NCBI GenBank assembly: GCA_937881505.1
Contig: CALGEM010000335.1
Span: 1-8,055 of the forward strand
DNA: 8,055 nt
Origin: an uncultured euryarchaeote
Lineage (GTDB): Archaea; Thermoplasmatota; Poseidoniia; Poseidoniales; Poseidoniaceae
Direction of reading: 5' to 3'
Program-made: the position numbers and the translations under genes
Shown: piece by piece, positions 1 to 5,998 of the stretch
How the letters are laid out: each line of letters begins with the position of its first letter
Numbering within the stretch: position 1 is the first letter of the stretch
Notes under the pieces: model-generated
Database searches by the model: none
Told to the model about the DNA's origin: nothing
Seen by the model: the letters and a program-made list of their open reading frames with translations, nothing else

Positions 1-256
1 CACCAACGAAGTGTTCCGATGGGACGTCACCAACGACGATTTCATCTTCAGCGGAAAGTCCTATGTTTTGGAGAAGATCATGGTCAAAATCAACTACAGC
101 CAAGAGGAGATGCGACGTGAACTTCGTACCCGAAAGCGCATCCTTGAGTGGATGGTGTTGAACGATATCCGCAAGGCTGACCAAGTGTCCCAAATCGTCA
201 CCGAGTATTACGTCCGTCCAAACGAAATTCTCGCTCGTGTGGACGGGTTGAAGTGA
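1..256 (+). CDS. Archaeal type IV pilus/archaellum-type secretion ATPase (FlaI/TadA/GspE family), C-terminal end, partial
   Basis: Only the last 84 residues are present; the frame is open to the left edge (first full codon at base 2) and stops with TGA at 254-256. The segment begins TNEVFRWDVTNDDFIFSGKS and continues to YVLEKIM. In archaeal FlaI-type ATPases this is the tail region after the nucleotide-binding core, where a 'TNDVFRWDP...F.YSGRSYLLEKI'-like stretch is typical. A mostly helical, charged C-terminus follows (KRILEWMVLNDIRKADQV, then a YYVRPNEI stretch). The Walker A and B motifs would lie upstream and cannot be checked. Family knowledge: this ATPase sits in the cytoplasm as a hexamer and powers pilin insertion through the FlaJ/TadBC platform encoded immediately downstream, 27 nt away. 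Membership of the family is fairly sure; whether it drives a pilus or an archaellum cannot be told from this tail, although the downstream split platform favours a Tad-like pilus. Confidence 0.82.
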   Translation, partial: TNEVFRWDVTNDDFIFSGKSYVLEKIMVKINYSQEEMRRELRTRKRILEWMVLNDIRKADQVSQIVTEYYVRPNEILARVDGLK

Positions 257-283
257 GGCGGCGAATTCTATCACGGTGATACA

Positions 284-1303
284 ATGGACCTGACGGCATG
301 GCAACGCATCTGCAATCGGCTGCTCGGGCCGTTTGTCAAGAAGCGTGCTCGCAACGACAAGGAATTGTCAGCGAACCTCGTCAAGGGTTCCATGGGCATG
401 ATGCCCGAGGTGTACTTGTCCACCGTCATCGTCACTTCCATTGCCATCACCCTGATGTCGTGGGCCTTTGTGGCGGTCTTTTTCATTCCCGATATCGGTG
501 TCATCGCCTTTTACGAAAGCATCCAAGATTCCGCCACGCTCAATCCTTGCTTCGAGTGGGAGTATTGGAACCCCGACCTCGTTGACCCCACACAGCCAGG
601 CAATGGTTGTCCCGAATATGCACTGCAAGTCTTCCCTGCTGCCCTGAAGGTCATCATCGTCGCTTTGGGCGGTCTCATCATCCCCTACGCGGCCTACAAA
701 TACAACAAGGGCGGCGCAAAGCGAGAAGCCACTCGCCGTGCTGACATGATTGAGAAGTACCTGCCCTACGCCGCGTCCTACACCGCCGCCATGTCAGCAG
801 CCAACGCTACACCGGCCAAGATTTTCCGCTCCCTTGCCATGAACAAGGACATCTACGGCGATGTTGCTGATGATGCAGCCATGATTTATCGCGACATCAC
901 GTTGCTGGGCTACGACCTTATCACGGCGATGAAGATGAGCGTTGACCGTGCTGCTTCGGTTTGGTTGACGGAATTTTTCCAAGGCATGGTCGGCACCTTG
1001 ACCGCAGGTGGTCAACTCAAGCTGTTCTTCCTCAACCGTGCAGAGCACTACATGCGTGAAAACCGAACCAGACTCGGGCAATTCCTCGAATCCATTGCCC
1101 TCCTAGCCGAGTCCTACATTGTGGTCGCCGTCGCCATGCCGCTGTTTTTGATCGTCATGCTCGTCATCATGTTCTGGGTTTCGGGTTCGGGTGCTCAAAT
1201 GAGTGAAGGCATGCTCTACGGCATTGTGCTCGGATTCATTCCGATGATTCACATCGCCTACGCCATCCTCGTGTGGACCAGCAGCAAGGAGCAAGAGATG
1301 TAG
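284..1303 (+). CDS. Type II secretion F / FlaJ-TadB-like pilus platform protein (first of a pair)
   Basis: This 339-residue inner-membrane protein should form, with its downstream paralogue, the platform on which the secretion ATPase acts to assemble pilins. The start ATG is preceded by a GGTGAT Shine-Dalgarno at 275-280, 27 nt after the ATPase stop. Visible layout: a basic cytoplasmic N-terminus (residues 1-40), membrane helix 1 (about 45-68), a 45-residue outside loop with Cys89 and Cys109, helix 2 (about 116-138), and a cytoplasmic GspF-type helical domain (about 150-270). That domain contains the YLPYAASYTAAMSA start typical of FlaJ domains and an AGGQLKLFFLNRAEHYMREN segment. Two final helices follow (about 275-298 and 306-330). 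Canonical FlaJ carries two such GspF domains; this protein has one, like TadB or TadC. The two loop cysteines could form a disulfide (inference). Exact TadB versus TadC assignment is uncertain. Confidence 0.85.
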   Translation: MDLTAWQRICNRLLGPFVKKRARNDKELSANLVKGSMGMMPEVYLSTVIVTSIAITLMSWAFVAVFFIPDIGVIAFYESIQDSATLNPCFEWEYWNPDLVDPTQPGNGCPEYALQVFPAALKVIIVALGGLIIPYAAYKYNKGGAKREATRRADMIEKYLPYAASYTAAMSAANATPAKIFRSLAMNKDIYGDVADDAAMIYRDITLLGYDLITAMKMSVDRAASVWLTEFFQGMVGTLTAGGQLKLFFLNRAEHYMRENRTRLGQFLESIALLAESYIVVAVAMPLFLIVMLVIMFWVSGSGAQMSEGMLYGIVLGFIPMIHIAYAILVWTSSKEQEM

Positions 1304-1304
1304 A

Positions 1305-1312
1305 GGGGGGAG
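1305..1312 (+). promoter_or_regulatory. Shine-Dalgarno deciding a TTG start
   Basis: The purine run GGGGGGAG directly after the upstream TAG stop ends 5 nt before TTG at 1318-1320. It supports this TTG as start of the second platform gene rather than the in-frame GTG at 1273, which lies inside the upstream gene and has no comparable site. Confidence 0.6.
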
Positions 1313-1317
1313 AAAGG

Positions 1318-2892
1318 TTGGCACGAAAGAAGGAGAAAATCGTCGTCAATTTGGACTTGCCCAAAGACGACACGACCTTGACAAGGTTGTACGTCATTCT
1401 CTTCTTTTCCATCATTCTTGGCCTTGGCAGCGGCTTGTTTTGGATTGCCAATTCAGGGTTCGTGCCCACCGCCAACGGCGAGCCGATGTTCACCAATCTC
1501 TACTGCGGTGCGACCGCACAGGATGAACTTGGAAATCCAACGGGTGAATATTTCCAGACCAACCAAAAGCCGACCTACACGGCGAACCAAACCTGTTCCA
1601 TCCTCCAAGATCAGCCCGACCGCATCACGTGGGAGGACGAAGAGTGGACCATGGTGACCAAACGCGGAAAGAACTTCGACGTCCCTGGTGTTCCCGAATC
1701 AGCGACCGGAGGGACGGCCGTGTTGCAACCGTTGTGGCTCAATTACCCCGTTGAAGCCTCGGGCTCCTACGAGTACACCGTGGCGATTCGAACTTCGGGC
1801 GGTGACATTCTCGAATACGAAAACGACACGACCAACACCGGCGAACAGCAACTGTTCATGACCAGCATTCCGCCCGACACGCGGTATGAATTGGTCTTCA
1901 TGACCTCGCAAGAAGGACAGTTCCTGCAAACGGTCACCTTTGACATGACCGTCCACTATCAGGACGGCATTCCCACGAACATGAACAACAAATCCCTCTG
2001 GCTCGGACCAGCCGTTGAAGCTGGCCCGCTCAAGGTTCACCCCACCATTTTCCTCAATTTCTTTGGTTTGACGTTCTTTTTCTTCATCTACCCGGCCTCC
2101 TACTATTGGGAAAAAGTCGAGGACGCCAAGAACGAAGTCGAAGAAAAATTCCCGGATTTCCTCCGAGATTTGGCCGAGTACTGGAAGGGTGGTCTTTCCA
2201 TGACGGTGGCGGTTCAAACGCTGGCGACATCCGAATATGGCGCGCTGAATGACGAAGTCAAGAAGATGTCCGACCAGCTCAGTTGGGGCGTCAAGTTTTC
2301 CGATGTCATTCGTCAGTTCGCAGAGCGGGTGGGGACACCGCTTGTTCGGCGTGCGATTACGCTCATCGCCGAAGCCGACCGGGCGGGTGGAAAAATTTCA
2401 GACATTCTGGTCACGGCCGCCAACGACTCTCGTGAATTGAAGTTCCTTGAGGGTGAACGTAAACGAGCCATCGGCTCGTACATTGCGGTTATTTGGACGT
2501 CGTACTTCGTTTTCCTTGGCGTGATCGTCGTTTTGGCCAAGGTGTTTATTCCCGCCATTGCCGGTTCCAACTCCGGTGGCGAGGACGGCGGTGACAGCGG
2601 TGGTCAGACCATTGGAAACATGACCATTCGTAATATCGACCCGCTGTTTTTCTTGACCATCTTCTACTACGGCGTGACCATGCAAGCGCTGGGTAATGGT
2701 TCGATGGCTGGCTTGATGGCGACGGGTCGTTTCTCCACCGGGTTCAAGCACTCGGGCATGATGATCGTTGTTGCCCTGGTCATCTTCAATCTCGTTGCCT
2801 TTTCACCGGAATTGATTGGCATCACCGAAGTACCCGGCCTCAACCCGTCATCGGGCACGTTCGTTCCGTCACCGCTCTACTTCGGAGGTTGA
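1318..2892 (+). CDS. Type II secretion F / FlaJ-TadC-like pilus platform protein with large extracytoplasmic domain
   Basis: This is the second half-size platform protein, 524 residues from the TTG start chosen for its strong Shine-Dalgarno; a GTG at 1273 would add 15 residues and overlap the previous gene. Layout: short basic N-terminus, membrane helix 1 (about 23-45), a domain of about 195 residues outside the membrane, helix 2 (about 242-260), a cytoplasmic GspF domain (about 265-385), helix 3 (about 388-414), a Ser/Gly/Asp-rich loop (GGEDGGDSGG), and two further helices (about 440-460 and 478-497). The GspF domain has FPDFLRDLAEYWKGGLSM at its start and EADRAGGKISDILV in the middle, both typical of archaeal FlaJ/GspF proteins. 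The outside domain holds two cysteines (Cys63, Cys93) and alternating hydrophobic strands (for example SGSYEYTVAIRTSGGDI), suggesting a beta-sandwich; its function is unknown. Core family assignment is firm, TadC naming is not. Confidence 0.85.
   Translation: MARKKEKIVVNLDLPKDDTTLTRLYVILFFSIILGLGSGLFWIANSGFVPTANGEPMFTNLYCGATAQDELGNPTGEYFQTNQKPTYTANQTCSILQDQPDRITWEDEEWTMVTKRGKNFDVPGVPESATGGTAVLQPLWLNYPVEASGSYEYTVAIRTSGGDILEYENDTTNTGEQQLFMTSIPPDTRYELVFMTSQEGQFLQTVTFDMTVHYQDGIPTNMNNKSLWLGPAVEAGPLKVHPTIFLNFFGLTFFFFIYPASYYWEKVEDAKNEVEEKFPDFLRDLAEYWKGGLSMTVAVQTLATSEYGALNDEVKKMSDQLSWGVKFSDVIRQFAERVGTPLVRRAITLIAEADRAGGKISDILVTAANDSRELKFLEGERKRAIGSYIAVIWTSYFVFLGVIVVLAKVFIPAIAGSNSGGEDGGDSGGQTIGNMTIRNIDPLFFLTIFYYGVTMQALGNGSMAGLMATGRFSTGFKHSGMMIVVALVIFNLVAFSPELIGITEVPGLNPSSGTFVPSPLYFGG
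2884..2888 (+). promoter_or_regulatory. Shine-Dalgarno GGAGG for the first pilin-like gene
   Basis: A perfect GGAGG lies inside the last codons of the upstream gene, 8 nt before ATG at 2897. It fixes this ATG as the start; the frame stays open further upstream to 2816 but has no such site there and would overlap the platform gene. Confidence 0.65.
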
Positions 2893-2896
2893 TGCC

Positions 2897-3337
2897 ATGC
2901 GTCATGACGAAGAGGCGCAAATCCATATTTTGGAGATGCTGACGCTGTTCTGGCTGTTCTTCATGTCGGCCACATTCCTCATTCGTGTTCACGTCCCCGA
3001 TTCACCTTCCGTTGCGCTCGATTCATCCTTGGAGATGGCCGGCGATGATGCCATACGCTACGGGCTCGGCCTTGAGGCTGAGATTGAAGGTGAGAACCGA
3101 CTTGAGGAATTGCTTGCCAACGACGACCGGGAGGCAGCGTGTGAACTCCTCCAATCCGCCGTTCCACCGGGGAAGGAAGCCAACTGCTGGCTTGCGAAGG
3201 ACAGTTCGGTGGCCACCCCTCACGGTACGGTGGGCTCACCTTCCAGCGGCACGGTTGCTGTTCATCATCTCGTCGTCATCGGGCCCTATGTATGGACCGT
3301 GACCCTTGACGTGTGGGCTCGTGGAGGTGGTGCTTGA
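2897..3337 (+). CDS. Small pilin-like / pilus accessory protein with N-terminal membrane helix
   Basis: This 146-residue protein has a short charged N-terminus (MRHDEEAQIHILEML) followed by one hydrophobic helix (about residues 11-31) and then a soluble domain presumed to lie outside the cell. The arrangement A-Q followed by a glutamate six positions later, inside the start of the helix, recalls type IV pilin-like proteins, in which a glutamate near position +5 of the mature protein aids assembly. The residues before the helix are acidic (DEE), however, not the basic residues of classic archaeal class III signal peptides, so processing by a prepilin peptidase is uncertain. Cys82 and Cys97 could pair. 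The start codon lies 4 nt after the platform gene's stop, so it is surely co-transcribed. A role as minor pilin or pseudopilin is inferred from position and shape; it may resemble haloarchaeal pilus-cluster proteins with an RAQ...LEG start, a comparison made from memory. The soluble domain is unrecognised. Confidence 0.68.
   Translation: MRHDEEAQIHILEMLTLFWLFFMSATFLIRVHVPDSPSVALDSSLEMAGDDAIRYGLGLEAEIEGENRLEELLANDDREAACELLQSAVPPGKEANCWLAKDSSVATPHGTVGSPSSGTVAVHHLVVIGPYVWTVTLDVWARGGGA
3323..3330 (+). promoter_or_regulatory. Shine-Dalgarno GGAGGTGG at a TGATG stop/start junction
   Basis: GGAGGTGG ends 6 nt before ATG at 3337, inside the 3' end of the preceding gene, whose TGA (3335-3337) shares one base with this ATG. 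This supports translational coupling and rules against the in-frame GTG at 3313. Confidence 0.65.
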
Positions 3338-3783
3338 TGCAGAGCACCGATCTGCGTGAATCCCAAGCGGGACAGATGCTCTTGGCCACCGGCGTGGTGT
3401 TGCTCATGTCGCTGTTGTCCATGGCCATTTTTGGCGTGAAGGTCGCTGGCCTGACCCTGCCGCACGAAGCGGCTTCAGACGATGTCATCGACACCACCAA
3501 TCAGGTGTTGGAATCCATTCAGCCGCTCACGCAAGCACGCATGGACCTGTGGGTGGACGGTGGGTTGGAACCCATGGAAGCGGCAGAATTGGGCTTTGAG
3601 ACCGTTCACGACGACCTTCTCCATCACGGTGAACTTCGGGGCGTGGAGATCAAATTGACCAACATGGTGCTGACTGAGGTTGATGCCAGCACCATCGCCG
3701 TCACTGCAGAACTCGGCGTCTCTGATGGTGAAGCGATGCTCAACTACGACGTGAATTTCACGCTGGATGTTCAGTCTTCGTGA
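3337..3783 (+). CDS. Second small pilin-like / pilus accessory protein
   Basis: This 148-residue protein begins MQSTDLRESQAGQMLLATG, with a hydrophobic helix at about residues 14-40 and then an acidic soluble domain (about 43-148). The 'Gly-Gln then hydrophobic helix' pattern resembles mature starts of archaeal pilin-like proteins and accessory proteins in haloarchaeal Tad-like pilus clusters (comparison from memory). A cut after Gly12 would leave Gln13 at +1. No glutamate is present at +5, so it could be a single-pass accessory protein instead of an incorporated subunit. The soluble part starts with a long predicted helix (about 46-66, VIDTTNQVLESIQ) and ends in beta-type stretches (IAVTAELGV, YDVNFTLDVQ). 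It has no cysteines. Its ATG overlaps the stop of the previous gene by one base, so the two products are likely made together. It is the last gene of the pilus operon here; its 3' end overlaps the oppositely oriented kinase gene by 13 nt. Confidence 0.66.
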   Translation: MQSTDLRESQAGQMLLATGVVLLMSLLSMAIFGVKVAGLTLPHEAASDDVIDTTNQVLESIQPLTQARMDLWVDGGLEPMEAAELGFETVHDDLLHHGELRGVEIKLTNMVLTEVDASTIAVTAELGVSDGEAMLNYDVNFTLDVQSS

Positions 3784-4415
3784 TACTGGTCAATGGCTCG
3801 GTTGAGCAACGTGAAGATTCGCTCCACGTCGTTGTCAACACGCGTCGGGTCGACCATCGGCCAATTGGCGATTTTTGCACGCTCAATCAACCCGTCTTGG
3901 ATGGCGCGAATACGGCCAAAATTGGCGAGGTAGCGGTCCGACCTTCGGTAGGAATGGGCATCTCGGGATTTGAGCATCGCTTGGTGGGAACGCTCCTCAT
4001 CGACGACCATGACCACGCCGAGCGCCACACCCCCTGCGTCCTCCCATGCCTTGAGCAGCCGGGCACTGGGAACGATGTGCACGCCCTCCAACAACAGGTC
4101 AATACCCTCTCGTCGTGCTCGCTCGAGGGTCGCCGATACGCCGGCCTCAACCGCAAGGCAGGTTTCGTTCCAGTCAAGAACCGGCTCGCCGCTGCTTCCT
4201 TTTGAAAACGAAGAGCGATGGAGGGCCTCGTGTTCGTGCTCAGCGTCGGTGGCTCGCATGATTTCGCGAATGGCATCGGTTGACATCACGCGGGTGAAGC
4301 CTGCTCGTTGAGCAACACCCACGGCTGCGGTGGATTTGCCCACGCCGGTTGCACCGGCGATGATGAGCAGACGTGGTGGACGCGTTGAGAGGGTTTGGGC
4401 GGTGCGCTGCGCCAT
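3771..4415 (-). CDS. P-loop kinase related to archaeal 2-phosphoglycerate kinase, lacking the ATP-cone
   Basis: A 214-residue nucleotide-binding protein. Walker A is GATGVGKST at residues 21-29, followed by STDAIREIMR (45-54), a hydrophobic strand ending in EGVHIVP (104-116, Walker B-like), and a basic lid-like region with KSRD, YRRSDRY and a FGRIRAIQDGLI stretch (149-177). The TDAIR, EGVH and IR-IQ motifs match the archaeal 2-phosphoglycerate kinase family, which makes 2,3-bisphosphoglycerate from 2-phosphoglycerate. Methanogen members carry an N-terminal ATP-cone; here only about 15 residues precede the kinase core, so the substrate is open and another small molecule is possible. Start choice: ATG at 4415 has GAGG 6 nt upstream (4422-4425); the ATGs at 4433 and 4460 have no such site but would add 6 or 15 residues. 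The gene is alone on its strand here and its end overlaps the last pilus gene by 13 nt. Confidence 0.72.
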   Translation of the reverse strand: MAQRTAQTLSTRPPRLLIIAGATGVGKSTAAVGVAQRAGFTRVMSTDAIREIMRATDAEHEHEALHRSSFSKGSSGEPVLDWNETCLAVEAGVSATLERARREGIDLLLEGVHIVPSARLLKAWEDAGGVALGVVMVVDEERSHQAMLKSRDAHSYRRSDRYLANFGRIRAIQDGLIERAKIANWPMVDPTRVDNDVERIFTLLNRAIDQYHED

Positions 4416-4552
4416 CCCCACCCTCGTGGTCATGATGAGCACTGGAGGGCTTGGGCACATGAGGGTTCTGTCGCCCGTGGCTTGTTGGGTCGGGGTTTGA
4501 AGGCGGAGGCTTCCACCGATGCCCCTTTGAAGCGTCTTGGCTTGGAAGTTTC
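4416..4552. promoter_or_regulatory. Divergent intergenic region between kinase and aldehyde dehydrogenase
   Basis: This 137-nt stretch must contain the start sites of both flanking divergent genes, unless the kinase begins at 4433 or 4460. No convincing AT-rich archaeal TATA box is visible. The heptamer TTTGAAG occurs twice (4496-4502 and 4526-4532, 30 nt apart); the second copy lies 21-27 nt before the dehydrogenase ATG, where a TATA-like element would sit for a leaderless message. A weak GGAAG (4544-4548) could serve as ribosome site. Promoter function is inferred from gene orientation alone. Confidence 0.35.
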
Positions 4553-5989
4553 ATGGCCGAAGAACAGATGTGGATTGCCGGAGAATGGTGCGCTGCAGAG
4601 AACGGAGAAACCAGCGATGTGCTCAATCCCGCAACGGGTGCGGTGATGGCGACGGTGCCCAAGGCGACCGTTGGCGATGTCAACCGGTGCGTGGAGGCCT
4701 CTCGTGAAGCCTTGAATAACGCTGACTGGAAAGCGATGGACCCCGCTCAGCGCGGACGTATCCTCAACAAAATGGCAGCCGTAACCTACGCCAAGGCCAA
4801 GGAGTTGGCCGTCATTGAATCCTCGAACAACGGCAAGACCTTCCGAGAAGCACTTTCTGAAATCCGCTACGGTGCCTGGACGCTGGAATATTTCGCCGGC
4901 CTGGCCGATAAAATCGAAGGCAGCACGATTCCCGTCCCCGGTCCTCGATTGAACTACACCCTTCGCCAACCACTGGGTGTCACCGCTCACATCGTTCCCT
5001 GGAACTTCCCGCTACAACTGGCTCTGCGCTCCATTGCTCCCGCCCTCGCAGCCGGGTGCACGGTCATCGCCAAACCTGCTTCGTGGACCCCGCTTTCCCT
5101 GATTGCCTGGAGTAAAGCCATCGACGAGGCTGAAACGGGCCTCCCTTCCGGCGTCCTGCAGGTCTTGACCGGTTCCGGTGCTCTCGCCGGGGACGCCTTG
5201 GCCGGCCACGCTGGTGTTGACGGTGTTGTGTTGACGGGCGGTGTGCCAACCGGAAAGACCGTGATGGCCAAGGCCAGCGAGCAGTTGACGCCCGTCACGC
5301 TCGAACTCGGTGGAAAGGGTGCAAACATCGTCTTCCCCGATGCCAATCTCCGTTATGCTGCGAAGGCCATCTGCTTTGGTATCTTCATGAACGCCGGTCA
5401 GATGTGTTGGGCTGGCTCCCGTCTCCTGGTGCACGAGGATGTTCACGACGACCTCGTTGAGGCGGTGTGCGCCGAGGTGGCCAAGTGGCCCGTTGGCCCG
5501 GGCATGGAAGAGGGTGTGCGCATGGGCAGTTTGGTTCACGAACGCCACCGAGCTGAAGTGCTTGAGAAATTGGAAACTGGTCTTGCTGAAGGTGGCCAAT
5601 TGGTCCTCGGTGGAAAAGCCCTGGACAGGGACGGCGCTTTCATGGAAGCCACGGTGGTCACCGGTGTCGATCGTTCTCACCTCTTGTTCCAAGACGAGTT
5701 GTTCGGTCCTGTGCTGGCCGTCACGACGTTTTCTTCGGATGAAGAAGCTCTGGAACTCGCCAACGACACGCCCTTTGGTCTGTTGAACGGCGTGTGGACC
5801 AACGACTTGAGCCGTGCTCACAAGATGGCACGGGATTTGGAGTGCGGTATGGTCTCCATCAACGAGTACCCCATCACCTTCCCACAAACGGCCTTCACCG
5901 GTTGGAAGCACTCTGGAATCGGTGTGGAGCAGAGCCAAGATGCGCTCCGCTTCTACACGAAAGTCAAGAACGTCAACGTGAAGTTGTGA
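4553..5989 (+). CDS. NAD(P)-dependent aldehyde dehydrogenase (ALDH superfamily)
   Basis: A full-length soluble aldehyde dehydrogenase of 478 residues, the usual size for the family, oxidising an aldehyde to its carboxylic acid. Motifs are in the expected order: VPWNFP (148-153, oxyanion Asn151), IAKPASWTP (172-180, cofactor Lys174), TLELGGKGANIVF (249-261, general base Glu251) and NAGQMCWAGSR (280-290, nucleophile Cys285). Near the C-terminus EYPITFPQTAFTGWKHSGIG matches the family's 'P.GG.K.SG.G' region. All catalytic residues are present, so it should be active. Two cofactor-site details are unusual: the common Glu of KPxE is Ser177, which in this superfamily often goes with NADP+ use, and the usual FTGS loop reads LTGG (227-230). 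The overall look is of the betaine/aliphatic aldehyde dehydrogenase branch, but substrate cannot be named. It is followed after 9 nt by an enoyl-CoA hydratase/isomerase gene, probably on one transcript. Confidence 0.92.
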   Translation: MAEEQMWIAGEWCAAENGETSDVLNPATGAVMATVPKATVGDVNRCVEASREALNNADWKAMDPAQRGRILNKMAAVTYAKAKELAVIESSNNGKTFREALSEIRYGAWTLEYFAGLADKIEGSTIPVPGPRLNYTLRQPLGVTAHIVPWNFPLQLALRSIAPALAAGCTVIAKPASWTPLSLIAWSKAIDEAETGLPSGVLQVLTGSGALAGDALAGHAGVDGVVLTGGVPTGKTVMAKASEQLTPVTLELGGKGANIVFPDANLRYAAKAICFGIFMNAGQMCWAGSRLLVHEDVHDDLVEAVCAEVAKWPVGPGMEEGVRMGSLVHERHRAEVLEKLETGLAEGGQLVLGGKALDRDGAFMEATVVTGVDRSHLLFQDELFGPVLAVTTFSSDEEALELANDTPFGLLNGVWTNDLSRAHKMARDLECGMVSINEYPITFPQTAFTGWKHSGIGVEQSQDALRFYTKVKNVNVKL

Positions 5990-5998
5990 GGTGGCAAG

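Noticed and set aside
1273..1317. Upstream GTG start extending the second platform protein by 15 residues
   Set aside because: It lies inside the first platform gene, has no ribosome site and adds a non-hydrophobic stretch; TTG at 1318 has a strong purine-rich site 5 nt ahead.
1699..2217. - strand reading frame (172 codons) within the platform gene's outside domain
   Set aside because: It is the shadow of a continuous + strand gene with membrane helices and GspF motifs on both sides.
3780..4205. + strand reading frame following the pilus operon
   Set aside because: It mirrors the kinase, whose Walker A and family motifs are unambiguous on the - strand; no homology-like features in the + translation.
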